Shown: piece after piece, positions 62,801 through 63,030 of the stretch | Position numbering within the stretch: the stretch's first letter is position 1 | Layout of the letters: each line of letters begins with the position of its first letter | Origin: Bacteroidota bacterium | Lineage (GTDB): Bacteria > Bacteroidota > Bacteroidia > Bacteroidales > UBA4417 | DNA length: 63,030 bases | NCBI GenBank assembly: GCA_022711175.1 | Contig: JAKLFM010000013.1 | Location: forward strand, 1 to 63,030 | Direction: 5' to 3' | The notes under the pieces: model-generated | Told to the model about the DNA's origin: nothing | What the model saw: the letters and a program-made list of their open reading frames with translations, nothing else | The model's database searches: none | Program-made: the position numbers and the translations under genes

Positions 62801-63030
62801 GCTTCATGATGGCAGCCACGGCCTGCCAGGGCATGGAAGTACTGTTTGAAGATCAGTCGCAGCAGGACGGCGGCGGAGCCATTGTAAGCTGGCAGTGGGA
62901 TTTTGGTGATCCCGCATCGGGGGTAGAGAACTACAGCACAGAGCAGGAGCCTGTACACAGCTATGCTGCGCCGGGCAATTATACGGTCACGCTCATTGTC
63001 ACGAACTATAACGGATGCGACGACACGCTG
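56854..63030 (+). CDS. Giant secreted repeat protein (Ig-like/PKD), 3' end outside window
   Basis: The frame opens at ATG 56854 and reads to the right edge, at least ~2,059 codons; its frame agrees with PKD motifs checked at 58940 and 62353. The N-terminus has a signal peptide (CLLMSCLLLLFKTSVYAEG; a later start at the second or third Met is possible). A gliding-motility/CHU-type N-terminal region follows, then a PKD domain with NFGDGSPAGSGTNPTHTY near 58935. At least eight repeats of ~85-90 aa lie between about 59070 and 61700 (each with AGxD, xxCxG, LWTxSGxGSF, xxTPxYTP, VTLTL). Three PKD domains (WDFGDG, WDYGDG, WDFGDP) end the visible part. Probably a surface adhesin or filament exported by the type IX system. 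Confidence 0.9.
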   Translation, partial: MQQYFRHILMVSKSHCKSIPRKCLLMSCLLLLFKTSVYAEGTKQLEPYNPATNPTEITKIIMDDAVVTGHRILFAQVGCAAQYRLNIHIENAATEKIYIGLNDAAAGLYFQVRNPSGGTPIPLTAVPSSGTGYISSWAQAFAGPNIGGSNPSGYTPIVVTPTMTGDYYIEFAAGSAGGSVSNTALEYFDITVAQGTTPINGRVWSKAWQIKSGGGYNVTPPTTQSFSTFYIYTDDGIVTKLNLNGSCGGTSSIYCNQYGVSNTGNWTIDRKSFNGWPGSDLPQYKIFLNDPDNAAYPTGIPGQICDYSSQSNCDGTIDIMLKVNKPGIVTLNIDCSPTGAGPEDRTLTSNLTGSTGCTLWETIHWDGLNGNGVPEPGGASVSMYVDYLNGLTNLPLWDVENAYQGLKVDVVRPVPAGSTKLPLYWDDSNLGGTINILTGCIYPASPTVTGCHNFPVPNPPPALHDKMVNTWWYFVTQATINLTLVLKHTPPTPPAPSGPTPVCQNQTGVTYTVPAQSSTTQYVWTLPDGSTQTTTTNSISINFGATSASGSLTVKGWNADCGYGATSPALFITVIPNPLPVVTGDAGACQGTTLNYTATAGITNYAWSAYGGVIQGASNTSSVNVLWNVPGTDTITLVSSSGSCPQIVTKKTVQVNPTPVVSFTYSDTCAGTITHFSDNSTISSGTIASRSWNFGDGSPAGSGTNPTHTYATGGIYTVTLTIISNLSCSSSLSKQVHISSPPTAYAGVNASICQSQSYTISTATATNYNSILWTHNGQGTLAGDNTLTPMYTPGFNELGLVTLTLNAYANAPCVDAVSTMTITINPSVTASAGPSATICEGNAYTLSGSNAANYSSLQWTRSGTGSFNNPTILHPTYTPSPADINVGTVLLTLTAVSNTTCPNAVSSMTLTISRQAIANAGPDGTVCQNGTYILNGSSAQYYSSFFWTHNGTGTLNNPSLLHPVYSPGAGEAGTVTFIFHVNAISPCANATDEMHLTIQQPATVAAGSSDTICEGSTFMLSGSSASDYTSLLWTRSGSGSFSDPAILHPVYTPSAADITAGSVTLTLTASGIAPCQPVSSSLILNISRQAVINAGLPGSTCQDNPYVVSGATAQNATSILWTAPGPGSLTGTTTLTPTYTPAPGQTGTITLTLNAASSPPCIDAVSTRTLTIDPLPVADAGSDFSICQGYNYTISDATATNFSNVLWTATGPGVLTNAATLTPTYTPAASQTGNVTLTLSVFGDMSCSGVNASDVKILTFSPLPNVNAGSDDLICEGSSFALSATQSNCGSVLWGSSGDGTFNNPASLTPVYTPGSNDIASGAVVLTITGFGAGSCAGETAGDQMTLTIDPMPTAYAGIDESHCVQSPIAITGATAGNNSGVQWFTSGDGTFTGNTTLTPTYMPGNIDFNNGTVTLTLRSYGRLACSSQTVSDTRVLTVTPYPTVNAGPDNYICSNQTQYPLTGSGNNYNTGDIQWSFTGGDGVLSATNVMSPIYFPGPVDLSTVDRAITFTLTLQGVGTCVGQYVSDQMTLLIDPTPVSNAGPDGEVCGRRAYQLSGVAQFENTIQWITTGDGSFNNPNILNATYTPGPGDVGTTVMLRLDLSGCQSLTGDDFLLLTVHPDPSATMSGSADICEGTTTPLTIAFTGTAPWDVTYTNGLTTVTVTGITSTPYTFTVSPLLTSNYWITAASDAYCAVPNDSIHGPAYIVVHELPQQFITTASNSGYYCAGDTGVVISLSSSQLGMTYELFHNWISTGIVLSGTGSELRFGTFTAPGQYAIQGTNPGGPCTAWMRDTVEVIINPIPVTDFSGTAACEGDTTWFTLTGSYINAISHWFWDFGDGTMPTYNAPVNPVWHVYPTYGSYPVTMSVTDTNGCHYTISHTVEVRPHPTAFFSYGTPNCLGEATVFTDLSTIQQGQGYLQRWVWDYGDGTPKDTIWFPGSPNVTHTYSTDGIYTVTLWVNNSVSCGDSWSTTVSVTREPVAGFMMAATACQGMEVLFEDQSQQDGGGAIVSWQWDFGDPASGVENYSTEQEPVHSYAAPGNYTVTLIVTNYNGCDDTL

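Noticed and set aside
62131..62958. 275-codon minus-strand frame inside the giant repeat gene
   Set aside because: The plus strand has clear PKD motifs in one continuous frame; the antisense frame is a by-product of GC-rich codon use.

Overview
The window looks like chromosomal DNA of a Bacteroidetes (Bacteroidales-like) bacterium. Several signs agree on this: TAnnTTTG -7 promoter boxes in front of tRNAs and genes, a GWxTD-domain protein, a YCF48-like secreted protein with a type IX-type sorting tail, BT4734/VirE_N-type replication proteins, a DUF6943-like protein, IntDOT-like tyrosine recombinases and a giant PKD/Ig-like surface protein. It has two housekeeping flanks around about 50 kb of mobile DNA.

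Left flank (1-1723): an integrase C-terminal remnant running off the left edge, tRNA-Ser(CGA) with a partial duplicate of its 5' end, and an MFS transporter. Right flank (52430-63030): tRNA-Ser(TGA), a GWxTD protein, an LpxL-type acyltransferase, a family 2 glycosyltransferase, AroQ, and the first ~2,060 codons of a giant repeat protein left open at the right edge.

Between the flanks a 20-bp piece of the tRNA-Ser(TGA) 3' end occurs three times: in the tRNA at 52430, exactly at 1724, and with two mismatches at 10073. Each copy is followed by a terminator hairpin. The simplest reading is two elements integrated in tandem at one tRNA. Element A (~1724-10092) has an integrase with paired CCGTTACCAA arm sites at both ends, an excisionase-like protein, a RepA-like ATPase, a DUF6371-type primase-like protein separated from it by a palindromic origin candidate, and a two-gene cargo: a duplicated-domain protein plus a RimK-like ATP-grasp ligase. 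Element B (~10073-52449) has its integrase next to the tRNA, a TerS/TerL/HTH phage packaging remnant beside it, a replication module at the far end (HTH, VirE_N, PriCT_2/AAA ATPase, iterons) and a large defence island. I see no conjugation or virion structural genes.

The defence island, in order, holds: a WYL regulator with an operator/promoter palindrome; a three-part fusion of degenerate N6-methylase, HsdS-like target-recognition and histidine-kinase ATPase domains; a response regulator with a complete receiver; a type I RM system (hsdM, hsdS, and hsdR 7 kb further on); inside that RM operon a UDG-like protein, McrB, McrC and an AbiEi/AbiEii pair; then an NTF2-like protein, an HNH nuclease, a coiled-coil/DUF4407 membrane pair, and a retron (ncRNA with 12-bp a1/a2 repeats, RT, HEPN-like partner), followed by a RecD-like helicase and a TPR/OB protein.

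The most novel candidates are the methylase-TRD-kinase fusion with its response regulator, and the retron with a HEPN-like partner. Domain assignments are by reading motifs; no database search was run.
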